Source: Cryptomeria japonica
Taxonomy: Eukaryota; Streptophyta; Pinopsida; Cupressales; Cupressaceae
Direction of reading: 5' to 3'
NCBI RefSeq assembly: GCF_030272615.1
Contig: NC_081407.1
Span: 140,374,897-140,436,896 of the forward strand
DNA: 62,000 nt
In this document: in pieces, positions 45,877 to 56,464 of the stretch
Position numbering within the stretch: the first letter of the stretch is position 1
Layout of the letters: every line of letters starts with the position of its first letter
Made by a program: the position numbers and the translations under genes
The notes under the pieces: model-generated
The model's database searches: none
Told to the model about the DNA's origin: nothing
The model's input: the letters and a program-made list of their open reading frames with translations, nothing else

Positions 45877-48800
45877 ACCCCGACTTAGTAATGCATCATT
45901 TAACAGTCAAACCGGGGGCAAAACCAGTAAAACAGAAATTGAGGAAAATGCATCCACAGGTGGCATTGCTAGTCAAGGCAGAGCTGGAGAAATTACTAGA
46001 TGTCGGATTCATACGCCCAATTGATTATCCTGAATGGATTTCCAACTTAGTGCCTGTTAGCAAACCAGATCGCAGCATCCGAATATGTACAGACTTCAGG
46101 GATATCAACAAGGCTTGTCCGAAGGATGATTTCCCATTACCAAACATTGATTTAATTGTTGATCTCACAGCAGGCCATGAGATGTTATCTTTAATGGACG
46201 GATTCTCTGGATATAATTAGATCAGGATTGCACCTGAAGATCAACATAAAACATCATTCACTTGTCCATGGGGAACCTTCTGCTGGAATGTCATGCCCTT
46301 TGGGCTGAAAAATGCAGGTGCCACGTATCAACGAGCCATGACTACTATCTTCCATGATCTCATGCATGTAAAGGTGGAAGATTACGTTGATGACCTTTTG
46401 GTTAAATCAATAGACAGAAATACACACTTGGACATACTTTCAGTTGCTTTTGATAGGCTGGAAAAATACAAGGTAAGATTAAATCCAAAGAAATGTGTCT
46501 TTGGAGTAACCTCCGGGAAGCTCCTAGGATTCATTGTGTCTAAAAGAGGAATAGAAGTGGATCCAGCAAAAGTCAAGGCTATCTTGGACATGCCGCCACC
46601 CAAGAATATCAGTCAACTTCGGTCTTTACAAGGGAGACTCCAGTCCATACGAAGATTCATAGCACAACTTGCAGATAAGTGTAATCCTTTCCAGCACCTG
46701 CTACACAAAAACATTAAGTTCAAATGGGATGAGAACTGTCAACAGGCTTTTCAGGCACTTAAAGACTATCTTTTGAACCCGCCAATTTTGATGCCACCAA
46801 TTCCGAATCAACCATTGCTACTTTACATATCAGCTACTCCAACAGCACTGGGGGCACTACTGGCACAACAAATATCTGACGGCAAGGAAAAAGCAGTCTA
46901 CTATATCAGTCGCACATTGGTGGGATATGAGCTAAACTACACACCAATTGAGCGTGCATGTCTCGCTGTGGTCTTCGCTTCACAAAAATTACGACATTAT
47001 ATGCTTACTCACAAGACCAAGTTGATTGCCAGAATTGCTCCACTAAAATATCTGCTCAACAAAGCTACACTTACTGGGCGACTGGCCAAGTGGGTAATGA
47101 TTTTGAGTGAATTCGACATTGAATACGTGGACAAAAAAGCCATAAAAGGACAAGCCATTGCAGATCAACTGGCAGATGCTCCCATGATAGATGATGTTCC
47201 TCTACAGTCAGAATTTCCAGATGAGTCCATTCTAACAATATCACCTGCAAAGCCATGACAACTATACTTTGATGGCTCATACACACAGCATGGGGCAGGA
47301 GCGGGTATACTCTTTATAACTCCCCAAGGCGATTCTATACCAAAGTCATACCGCTTATCATTTCCTTGTACTAACAATATAGCGGAATACGAGGCATTAA
47401 CAACTGGGTTAAGAATTGCAGTTCAGTGGAAGATCCAAGAACTTCGTGTTTTTGGCGATTCTCAACTTGTCATCCGTCAAGCAACTGATAATTATCAAAC
47501 AAAAGATGAAAAGCTAATGCCTTACAAACAACTGGTAGATAATCTGAAACTGCACTTTGCAAAGATAGAGTTTGAGCAGATACCAAGAGAACAGAATCGT
47601 GCTGCTGATGCCATGGCTACAATTGCTTCACTCATTGACCTACCGCAAAATGAGACCTGTTATGAGTTCCTGGTTGACAACTTGCTGATTCCGTCATATG
47701 AGATCACTCTTACGGAAATGATATGTGTTGTTGGTCCTGAATCCCAGTTATATGGTTCCATATTCACATACCTTCGCGACAACATCTTACCTTCCGATTT
47801 ATCGAACAACCAACGCCGCACTTTCATCCGCCAATCCTCCCGATACGTTATCCTAGCTGATATCCTATACCGACGAGGTCTAGATGGCACCCTCCTTAGA
47901 TGTTTAGAGAGTGACGAAGCTCAGATTGCGTTACGAGAAGTGCACGAAGGGATATGTGGCCCGCATACTAGTGGTCCTACCTTGGCCAAGAAACTCATCA
48001 GGACTGGATACTACTGGCCTACTATGGAAAAAGATGCATATCAGTTTGTCAAGAAGTGTAAGCAGTGTCAAATTCATGGAGACCTCATACACGCACCAGC
48101 ACAAGAACTACAGCCACTTGCATCTCCTTGGCCCTTTTGTCAGTGGGGACTCGATCTCATAGGCAAGATTCACCCTCCCTCTTCCAATGGACATAAATTC
48201 ATTATCACAGCCACAGAGTATTTCACAAAGTGGATTGAAGCCGTGCCTCTCACACAAGTTACTGGGAAACAGATCGCTACTTTCATCCTGAACTACATCA
48301 TTTGCCGATACGGGATTCCTACTTCCATTATCACCGATAACGGGCGTCCTTTCAAGAACCAGGATGTTCGTGAACTCTGTGAGCACTTTCATATCTCTCA
48401 TCGTTTCTCCACACCATATTACCCCCAAGGTAATGGCCAAGCTGAGGCGTCTAACAAAACAATTCTCAAAATACTTAAAAAGACAGTCGACGACGCTGGC
48501 CGTAACTGGCATGTCCAACTCAATCCCGCACTTTGGGCTTATCATACTAGTGTCCGCACACCTACAGGGGCTACACCTTACTCACTTGTCTACGGTGCTG
48601 AAGCCATCTTGCCTATTGAGGTCGAGTTGCCTTCTTTACGGGTCTCCTTGAGAAACATAATCAACGATGAAGACTACAGGGTCTCTCGCTTACAAGAACT
48701 AGAACTGTTAGAGGAACGACGACACACTGCTTTTAATCATCTCAAGGCTTACCAACAACGAATGAGTCGCAGTTACAATCACAAGGTCAAGCCTCGCACA

Positions 48801-49004
48801 TTTGAGGTAGGTGACTTAGTCCTCAGAGAGAACCCCAAGAATCAGCAAGATAGAGAAAAGAAGGGCAAATTTGAACCCAACTGGCTTGGTCCTTACATCA
48901 TCACAGCAGTATATGGATCTGGGGCATATCAGCTCTCAACTACAGAAGGGGAATCTTTGGAGGATCCTATCAACAGCATGCACCTTCGCAGGTTCTACAC
49001 ATAA
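45849..49004 (+). pseudogene. pol of element B: RT, RNase H, archaeal-type RNase H, integrase; two in-frame stops
   Basis: All parts share one frame, -1 relative to gag-protease. RT: RICTDFRDINKACPKDDFP, SLMDGFSGYN-stop-IR (46218, Gln expected), PFGLKNAGATYQRAM and YVDDLLVKS (catalytic). RNase H: LLLYISATPTALGALL to about 47070. After a TGA at 47256 (Trp expected), a second RNase H: LYFDGSYTQHGAGAG, NNIAEYEALTTGLRIA, FGDSQLVIRQ, NRAADAMATIAS (D-E-D-D residues present). Integrase: HEG...H and CKQCQIHG; WGLDLIG, ITDNGRPF, NGQAEASNKT (D-D-E); then GPY/F-like GPYIITAVYG. It ends RRFYT. Two stops and the frame step block a full product. Confidence 0.92.
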
Positions 49005-49107
49005 GCTCTTTTTGAGTATCCTAATGCAAAAACAAAAAAAAAATTAAAAAAAAATTAAAAAATACAAAAAAAAAAATAAAATTATAAAACAAAAAAAATC
49101 GTTACTT
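49005..49107 (+). other. A-rich start of the spacer after pol (element B)
   Basis: Long A-runs (AAAAAAAAATT) follow pol directly. In A the same place is T-rich on the plus strand (5580-5640). No gene is seen. Confidence 0.6.
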
Positions 49108-49256
49108 GGTGAAAACCTGGCAAACAGGCGCCTTGTGACAACAAAAAAAATTGCAAAAATCCAAAAAAGTAAAGAGAAATAATTTCGTCCAACAGTGAAA
49201 ACCACTTCGGTGGCGCCTTGGGCAAGTACCATGGTGAAAACTGGGTCACCAGCGCC
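49108..49256 (+). ncRNA. Three hairpins with constant GTGAAAA and CGCC flanks (element B)
   Basis: Unit 1 (49108-49132): GTGAAAA, CCTG, loop GCAAA, CAGG, CGCC. Unit 2 (49194-49217): GTGAAAA, CCAC, loop TTCG, GTGG, CGCC. Unit 3 (49233-49256): GTGAAAA, CTGG, loop GTCA, CCAG, CGCC. The flanks are constant while the stems change and still pair, which suggests a structured RNA element in the genomic transcript. Conserved in A with slight damage. Known family not claimed. Confidence 0.62.
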
Positions 49257-50715
49257 ATGCATAGAGACTTTGCTCCTCCCTCTTTCAGGATTCTCTTTTA
49301 TCTTTTCACTTCGCACACACTCACGACCAATTCACTCACAATAAACTTACCCATTCCCATCATGGCTTGTTATTGATCTACCCAAGATTGGTTAACCATT
49401 CATAATAAACCCTCCCTTTTCACTCCCTTTCCATCCATAATAAATCAGATCCTATCTGTGACTACGGCCAATTCCTACGTCTAGTAATGGGTGTGGAACT
49501 GAGAACATCACATGTTTCGAGGAGTACAGTTTCTTCTAGTTTCCTTCAAGTCTATCCGCGCACAATTCGCAATAAAGCAACATTTGCATCACAGATCCGC
49601 AATAAAGTTTCATCTTCTCCGCAATAAAGTATCAGTTTCATGGAATCAGTCAGTTTCAGATGAGACACAGCAGCAACAATGGGCTTCAACAAAATCAAAT
49701 CTTTCAACAGACTCAGACAACATATGGTTCAGTGCTATCTATCCTTTTTGTGAAAGTGAACATTGTGACCACAATCAAAATTTGACTTAAACAAGTGACA
49801 AGAGACACAAACTTGAGGACTACAGTGGATGTTGGTGTCGAGTCTTGGTTTTCTTTTGGTTTTATCTTTTTGGTGACATGTCTTTTAGCTTTTCCGGGAT
49901 GTCTTTGACTAGAGATTCTATCTCCAGGATGTCTTTGACTAGAAAGGCGAGGATGGGGTATCGTCACCTACTTGCATTTGCTGTCTGTGGATTGTCTTTT
50001 AGTAATGCTATGACTTGTCCAAGGATATGAGGACACTGTGAGTCTAGTATGAACTGGGGCATTCCTTGTTTGTGACTGTCTTATCTCCATGCAAACAGGT
50101 ACAATGACTTTCTGGGCCGAACATATGCCTCGATTGTCATAACCTATTCTGCCATAATAAAGCTCAATGATGATAACGCACAAGAAGCTCTTTCACGTTC
50201 ATATCTTCTGTCTTCCATCCCCCTTTCTTGATTGACTTCCATTGTCCTTCTCGAGTCCGCGTAGCCCGCTATCACATGACTGAGTATAATGACACACCAA
50301 AAACATTTGCATTTCATATAGTTGCACCTGCATCACCACATATAAGCATTTCATACATACATATAGATATTACAATTGCATCACAACAATTTACATTTGC
50401 ATTATCATATTCATTTGCATCACATACATTTTCATTTGCATCATGCATCACATATACAACATAAAAGAACAAAAATATATGGCATTGCATCATATAAGCA
50501 TCCATATCATAAAACATACATCACATAAGAACATCTCATCACATAAGGTACACATGCATATAGCTGCCGCAAAAGATGAATCATCTCATATATATAAATC
50601 AAATGTGTCATAATACAATGATGTCAAAAGAATCATATGGCTACAAAAGAATCACCCGCAGGTGTCTACAATACAACAATGATACATCTACTGATACAAT
50701 GGGAGCCCACTATAG
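49257..50715. other. Spacer between convergent pol and PMD units (element B)
   Basis: It has six or seven AATAAA hexamers (for example CACAATAAAC at 49338, CATAATAAACC at 49400, CATAATAAATC, and three CGCAATAAAG between 49567 and 49630). It also has a direct duplication GGATGTCTTTGACTAGA at 49898 and 49930 and an AT-rich part (50330-50600) with many GCATCA and CATATA words. There is no convincing gene. It is conserved in A at 3950-5431. Confidence 0.7.
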
Positions 50716-52701
50716 CTATGAGGAACTCCCTCCCTCGGAGCCGCCTCGCCTCGACGGAGTCTGAGCTATAGATGGACCTGCCCCAGGATCCCCCTGTCCC
50801 TCTGGTGGTGGTGGAGGCCCCATAACCCCACCGCTGGATGCCTGTCTCCTGCGGCTCCCTCCCGTAGCCGTCGCTGTGCGCGACGATCTCTGGAAGCTCC
50901 TAGCCCGCTGCTCTGCTGGCACGGCTGCATAATATAGATCCCTCCAGTAGGCGATCTCCTCTCCGGCTCGCAAAACATATGCGTAGCCTGCCCCTGCATC
51001 CTCTGCTGCCCGCCTACCTGCCCTCAGAGCTGTCTCGGCCTTGGTATATCTCTGGATGGCCTGATCCCTCTCCCGCTCTGTATCTCGGACCCTGATCCTG
51101 AGGTGGTTCCTCTCTCGAACCAAATCCTCAATCTCATCTGCCTGGCCCTGGCAGATCTCCCGCAGCCTAAGAACCTCATCCTCCTCGGAGTCTCCGCTCT
51201 CCGTCCCTGCCTGTGGCTCCTCCTCTACAAGTGCCTGTCCCTGTGCCTCTGCCTGCACCTGTCCCTGTGCCTGTATAGGTACCTGTGGCTGTACCTGTCT
51301 CTGTCCCTCTGGCTGCACCTGTCTCTGTCCCTCTCTGGGACCCTGTGCTGCTGGCACCTGTAGGGGCAGTCCACCCCGTCCTCTCACCACTGGAGCTGCT
51401 CTCTCCTGACCTCCCTCCCTCCGAGGTGCTACCCGTCTCTCTCCCACCACTCCCCTCCGCCTCCGTCGGCCCCTACCTCCATCCCCCCCTCCCTCATCAT
51501 CCTCTCCTCCACCCTCTCCATCCACTGGCTCTGCTGGATCTGTCAACCTAGGAAATGGATGCTCTGCCCAGTACGCAGAGTACTCTGCGTCCATCCCTGC
51601 ATCATCTACCTCTGGCCACATGTCCCATGGCATCGACATCATCTCCGCTAGCTGTATAACAGCCTGATCATATGATAGCAGTGGGCCAAACTGCACCTGA
51701 TCTCTGACCGTACGGGCATACATGCCCGACCCTCGCGGCATCCTCTGAATCCTGCCATACTACCTGCATACCCTATCCACCAGCTGTCTCTCCAATATAT
51801 AGGGCGTCCGCCCAATCAGGTACCTGCTCCGGAAGGTGTAGGGCAGCTCCAGTGCATCGTCCTCCCACTCCTCGCACCCCAGGTACGGCCTCCAGATCAC
51901 CATGTCAATGTCATCAATGACCCTCCTCCAGTGCTCCAATCTCCCAATCCGAGGCTGGGATGTAATCATCGCATATAGGTGCACAAAACTCTGTCCCTGT
52001 CCTCTGCCTCTGAAATGAATAGGCCGTGTGATGGGAAGGTGCTCATAGGCCCACACCTGCAAGAGAGTCACACCGCAGCCCAACCCCACTGATCCATGGT
52101 ATACAAACTGATGCAGCTCATAATACAAATGTGCTAGGACACATGGCCCCCATGCATACCTAGTGTGCTCTGCCATCAGCGTCTCCAAGGCCCCTCCCCA
52201 GCGCACTGCCAATCCTCGTGTGGCCCTGTCTGGACACAAGTATCCACTGATAACTCCCCCAACAACTGCCGGCAAGGCTAATCCTGTGGCAGTCATGGTG
52301 TCCCAGGCTACATGGCCTGCTCGCATCTCCAACTCAGGATCCTGAAAGACCCGTCTCAAGGCCTCCCTGTCACCGTCACGATCGTAGGGGATCAACTCTC
52401 CATCAATGAGAACATGTAATATCCTGTATTCATCCTCCAGTGTCACTGTCATCTCACCCATCGGCAGGTGAAACGTGCATGTCTCTGAGTGCCATCTCTC
52501 GGCCAACGCAGTCAGCAACCCCATGTTTGCCCGAAACTCGGGCACATAGAGCATATGTGTGAGGCCCATCTCCTCAACGGAAATCATGTCCTGGATAGAC
52601 AACTCTGGTCGCAACCTCTGAGTCGATGGGAATCTCTCCCGTGACTCCAACATCGGTAAATACTCCTGCAGTCAAGCAAATCAATCTTGTTAGTTATCGT
52701 G

Positions 52702-52940
52702 GCATTCACTGTTTATCACAAAATGCTACTTGCTACCTAAATGCATATGGCTATCTACCCTAGTGACACTCACTGTTCATCACAAAGTGTTGCTATTTAG
52801 TCTAGTAGTGCTCCCTGTTCATCACAAAGTACTACGTGTGTGACATTCCCTGTTCATCACAAAGTGTCACTCACATTCGCACTCCCTGTTCATCACAAAG
52901 TGCTGCATATCCTGGTGCTCCCTGTTCATCACAAAGTGCC
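52702..52940 (+). repeat. Array of six hairpin units with constant loop (element B)
   Basis: The constant loop in gag direction is CCCTGTTCATCACAA. Arm pairs in order: GCATT/AATGC, ACACT/AGTGT, AGTGCT/AGTACT, GTGACATT/AGTGTCAC, GCACT/AGTGC and GGTGCT/AGTGCC. Spacing is 35-65 bp. Non-Watson-Crick pairs are G-U only in the gag-sense RNA; in the opposite strand they would be A-C mismatches. Confidence 0.82.
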
Positions 52941-53067
52941 TTGATCTATCCTAATCTTCCTAGAGGACCTGCTTGAGTGTATCCTCTCAGCAGCTTATCC
53001 AATCGACAGCGTATGTTCATCATAGAACTGCCGATTTGACCTAACGGACTAAAACCATGCATTTAAA

Positions 53068-53374
53068 CACACAAACGCACTGTTTCAACACACACGCGCT
53101 TTTAACTCATAAACGCGCTTATAGACTGCATAAACGCGCCTCTGCAACACAGACGCGCTTTCTGAACACAAACGTGCCTATGCCAGACACAAACGCGACC
53201 AGGGAACACAGACGTCCCTGCATGACATAAACGCTACTAAAAATCACAGACGCTGCTGAATTTCACAAACGCGTCCGCAATCAACACAAACGCGGTTCCA
53301 GGCACAGACGCGCCTGGACCCGACACAGACGCGCCTGTTGGACACAGACGCGCCTGGCGCTGACACAGACGCGG
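53068..53374 (-). repeat. CGCGTCTGTG cluster 3, inverted (element B, PMD intron)
   Basis: About sixteen copies read CACAGACGCG or CACAAACGCG on the plus strand, so CGCGTCTGTG in PMD direction. This is the reverse complement of clusters 1 and 2 in the same element. Confidence 0.9.
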
Positions 53375-53647
53375 TTGCGCGTTTTTGCACTTTTAAACTA
53401 TCCTATTTCTAGCGCATTTATTGCTCCTAAACATGCATTTACGACAAAACTCGAAATGCGTGAAAGTACGAGGAGGTTTTCGGGTACTTACCGGCTCTCC
53501 TGCATCGGCTGGTCGCTGGAATCAGCGGACACGATCGAATCTATGAACGAATGCCATCGCTGCTGACTGCTGCTGCTCTTTTCTTGCTCTGCACTGTGAT
53601 CTTCTATGGGTGTGGATGACAATGAGGATGTCTTTTGCCCGTGGCCT

Positions 53648-53655
53648 ATCTTATA
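53648..53655 (-). promoter_or_regulatory. TATA-like box of the PMD gene in element B
   Basis: The minus strand reads TATAAGAT, 91 bp before the PMD ATG. It is conserved at 977-984 in A at nearly the same distance. Confidence 0.5.
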
Positions 53656-53887
53656 GCTTACCCTAGCCCTCGCCCTCATTTCCCCAGTCAGTCTTCCTCA
53701 TCCCGTGACTTTGTCACTTTATCCAATCAGTCCATTCTATCCCATCTTTCTTATCGAGAGATTGTCGGCAATCTTTCCAGACCTTTTCATCCAATCTCTC
53801 GAGGGGGCATATCATTCCCATCCTGGGGCAACTCTGTATCAGTTCATCTTGTCTTCTTTGAAACAACGCGACAAGCCGCATTGTCTC

Positions 53888-53901
53888 AAAGAGGGGCAAA
53901 A
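53888..53901 (+). other. Polypurine tract of element B
   Basis: AAAGAGGGGCAAAA directly precedes the TGTAGACA start of the 3' LTR. It is identical to the tract of A. Confidence 0.88.
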
Positions 53902-54668
53902 TGTAGACACCCAAAATTGTCATGTCTAATTAAATAAATATTTTATTTATTTAATTATCTAAGCCTAATTCTTCTATTAATTAAATAAATTTTTATTTAT
54001 TTAATTAATTCATTTATCCTCTTCTAGCCTTATTTCTCATTTAAATAAATACATTTATTTATTTAAATTATCCCTTTCCTAAATTAAATAAATATTTTAT
54101 TTATTTAATTGTCCTACTTCTTCTATTAATTAAATAAATCTTTATTTATTTAATTAATTCATTATCTTTTTCTACACATGACACATGTCATTCATCTCTT
54201 ATTTCCTACACTACCTACCCCTTTCATTATTTTGGTATTTCTTATACCTACCCTCTAATCCTAGCCGACCTCCTTTTTACACCTCTCAATCTTAACCCTC
54301 CATTTCATATTGTGTCTTCTATTTAAGGAGATGCTTTCTTCATTATCAAACCCTAACTACTGGATCAATTGACTACACTACAATTCTACTTGCAACCACA
54401 TTCCGTTCTTTGTTGAGCTCTTGTGCATACAAAAATCTGAGAGCAAGCATATCAAACAAGATCAATGGAGATAGGAAGAATGGAGATCAAAACCCTAGTG
54501 GACATGTGATGGTATAATCTTTGTGATTTTTGAGTTATTTGCATTGTCTTAGGTTATCTTCATATGTTATGGTGGATCTTTGTTCATTGTTAGGCTAGGG
54601 TTTGGTGGTTGAATCTATTTTAGTCTTTCAATATTGTTGTTTATTGCTATCCATTTTCACCATATACA
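53902..54668 (+). repeat. 3' LTR of element B
   Basis: 767 bp, no difference seen against 38398-39164. It is followed by the ACCAT duplication and D RNase H sequence. Confidence 0.97.
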
Positions 54669-54673
54669 ACCAT

Positions 54674-55248
54674 AACCCAAGGTTTGTTGTACCTGCCAAA
54701 TACCCAAATATCCTTTTGGCAGCAATATCATGAGTTTCTCTAGGATCTAACTAAAATCTAGAAGCAATTCAAACAACATTCATAATGTTAGGTCTAGTCT
54801 GAGTTAAGTATAACAATCCGCCAATCATTGATTTGTATCTACTTGGATTCACTTTAGGGGATTCATCATCCTTTGACAATTTGCAACTGGTTATCATAGG
54901 AGTACCGACAGGTTTGGAATTCTCAAGTCCAAATTTCTTAGGTAACTCCTTCACATACTTAGTTTGATAAATGAAAATACCTTTATCTGTCTGAGTAATC
55001 TGCAAACCTAAGAAAAATTTCAACTCACCAATCATAGAAATTTCAAATTCATTCTTCATATCGTCAGCAAATTTCATGCATAGACTATCTTCTCCTCCAA
55101 AAATGATATCGTCCACAAAGACTTCAATGATCAGTATGTCATCATGCTCAATTTTGTAATATAGGTTACTATCAACATTACCTTTGCTAAAACCAAGCTT
55201 AGAAATATATTTGTCTAATCTAGCACACCATGCTCTAGGGGCTTATTT
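54674..55248 (-). pseudogene. Reverse transcriptase C-terminal part of element D
   Basis: The minus strand reads [20 protein letters not shown] (catalytic VDD intact), [34 protein letters not shown] and [17 protein letters not shown], then RNase H start to the WYP junction with B. It ends at 55248 where element C starts. The Gln of [11 protein letters not shown] is TAA at the junction. Confidence 0.88.
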
Positions 55249-56464
55249 TGTTAGATAGTTCAAATACTCGGAAGATAACTTAGAGGGGGGGGGGGGGGGT
55301 GAATCAGTTGTCTCCGATTACTGAAACCTTTAGCAATTAAAAATTTAATACCGGAACCCAAAACATTAATACTGGAATGCTTAAACCAATTACCAAAATA
55401 GAAGATAAACCAATTAAGCATAAACAACAATCAGAGAATAAATACCATCCACATGAGACCAAGATTTGTATGTGGAAAACCCGGTAAAGGGAAAAACCAC
55501 GGTGGGAAGCCTACCCATAGTCAGATAATACTTCTACAGTAAGTATGTGAATTACAATTGAGGGGCCTACACTTGCAGGAAGACCAACAACCTAGAGCAC
55601 ACTACTCATCACAAAAGGAGTCTCACTAACTACGTAGAAATCCAGACTACAAGCAAGATAAATGAATGAATTGCAAAGATAGCATCTCCTATACTTGAGT
55701 ACAATTCCAGTTAAGCTCAATACTAGAGGAATAAATCCTCTTACATAAACCCAACTCGATCTCCAATGATCGACCAAATTCTCTGCCTGAATGATATTAC
55801 ATTATTCGCTCATTACATATCCATATCCCTTTCCTATGATATGATATCATAATGATTTACAATGAGATCTTACATCATATATATACAAACCCTCGACCAT
55901 AAACAATTATATCGGTCACCAGACAATAAACCAATTACATAATTACAAAACATGTCAACCTAAGACCAAACAAATAATATTCAACCCATAAGACATCCTG
56001 AAACACATCGAGAGGTCCAATCCACACATTACATTAAGCTGGTCCATACGCTAAAGCAATGATCTCAATCCACCAAGTCTCGAACATGATCACCATCAAC
56101 ATCCTGAATCTCCACCAGAGGCTACACCAAAACCACTTATGCACATCATCAAAGATCTTCATCAAAGCTCTGTTGGTTAAAACCCTCTCCGGAACCGCAA
56201 ACCAAGCTTGCTAGCAAACATGATAGCATCCGATCACCAGACCAAAACCAAATGACTAAACATGAACCTGAGTAGCATGAATAAGCCAATTCTATAACCC
56301 AAACATACTGGAGCATACCGGACCATGCTAGATCCAATCCAACTAGAAACCAAACATCTTACCAGGACCAGAAGGATACCAGTAAAGCAACCAAAGCATC
56401 TAGTGTTGACATCAATGACAAAACATCAATGCAACACATAATCAATTCCTTCAAATGGCCAACA
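55249..56464 (-). repeat. 3' LTR of element C
   Basis: 1216 bp. It has a long G-run followed by GTGAATCAGTTGTC at its left end and GGGAAAAACCACGGTGGGAA at about 55490-55510. It differs visibly from 60251-61477, so the insertion is not young. Confidence 0.92.

Larger units (their letters stand above)
52666..53491 (-). other. Intron of the PMD gene in element B
   Basis: 826 bp. On the minus strand the donor is GAGAGCCG/GTAAGT and the acceptor is TTGACTGCAG/GAGTAT. The splice keeps phase 0. It holds the hairpin array and motif cluster 3. Not supported by transcripts here. Confidence 0.62.
50716..53557 (-). pseudogene. Plant mobile domain (PMD) gene on the antisense strand, two exons (element B)
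   Basis: Exon 1 is 53557-53492 (22 codons, starts MAFVHRFDRVR); exon 2 is 52665-50716. The intron has GTAAGT and TGCAG ends. PMD core, about residues 25-320: ALAERWHSETCTFHLPMGEM, TLEDEYRILHVLIDGELIP, WLEDD-like WEDDALELPYTF. A low-complexity Gln/Val-rich part follows (QVQPEGQRQVQPQVP), then a coiled-coil (EIEDLVRERNHLRIRVRD, about 480-560) and a Ser-rich end. PMD proteins are nuclear; the TE role is unknown. Two breaks: a TGA in exon 1 (A has Arg) and a TAG at 51761-51763 in exon 2 (A has Gln). Coding GC is far higher than that of gag-pol. Without the stops the product would be about 670 residues. Confidence 0.8.
38398..54668 (+). mobile_element. Element B: young Tat-like Ty3/gypsy retrotransposon with convergent PMD gene
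   Basis: Two 767-bp LTRs (38398-39164 and 53902-54668) look identical base for base. The perfect 5-bp duplication ACCAT flanks it (38393-38397 and 54669-54673), and the gap closes a copia RNase H reading frame of D. Inside, in order: primer site, 2.3-kb leader, gag-protease-G-patch, RT, RNase H, a second (archaeal-type) RNase H, integrase, a 1.7-kb spacer, a PMD gene on the minus strand, and the polypurine tract. A second RNase H and an extra ORF on the antisense strand are known features of the Tat lineage. At 16.3 kb it is long. Confidence 0.96.

Noticed and set aside
51103-51551. Plus-strand Leu/Pro/Val-rich open frames opposite the PMD exon of B
   Set aside because: Same shadow effect; no start context or similarity, and not conserved in A.
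52702-52940. CRISPR-like look of the regularly spaced 15-17 base repeat
   Set aside because: Plant retrotransposon context, unequal spacing, arms that covary with each other and no cas genes; a hairpin array explains it better.
55285-55302. Long G-run as a quadruplex regulatory site
   Set aside because: Runs occur at the same LTR place in C, D, E, F and J with variable length; a single uninterrupted run may also vary by sequencing slippage, so no specific claim is made.
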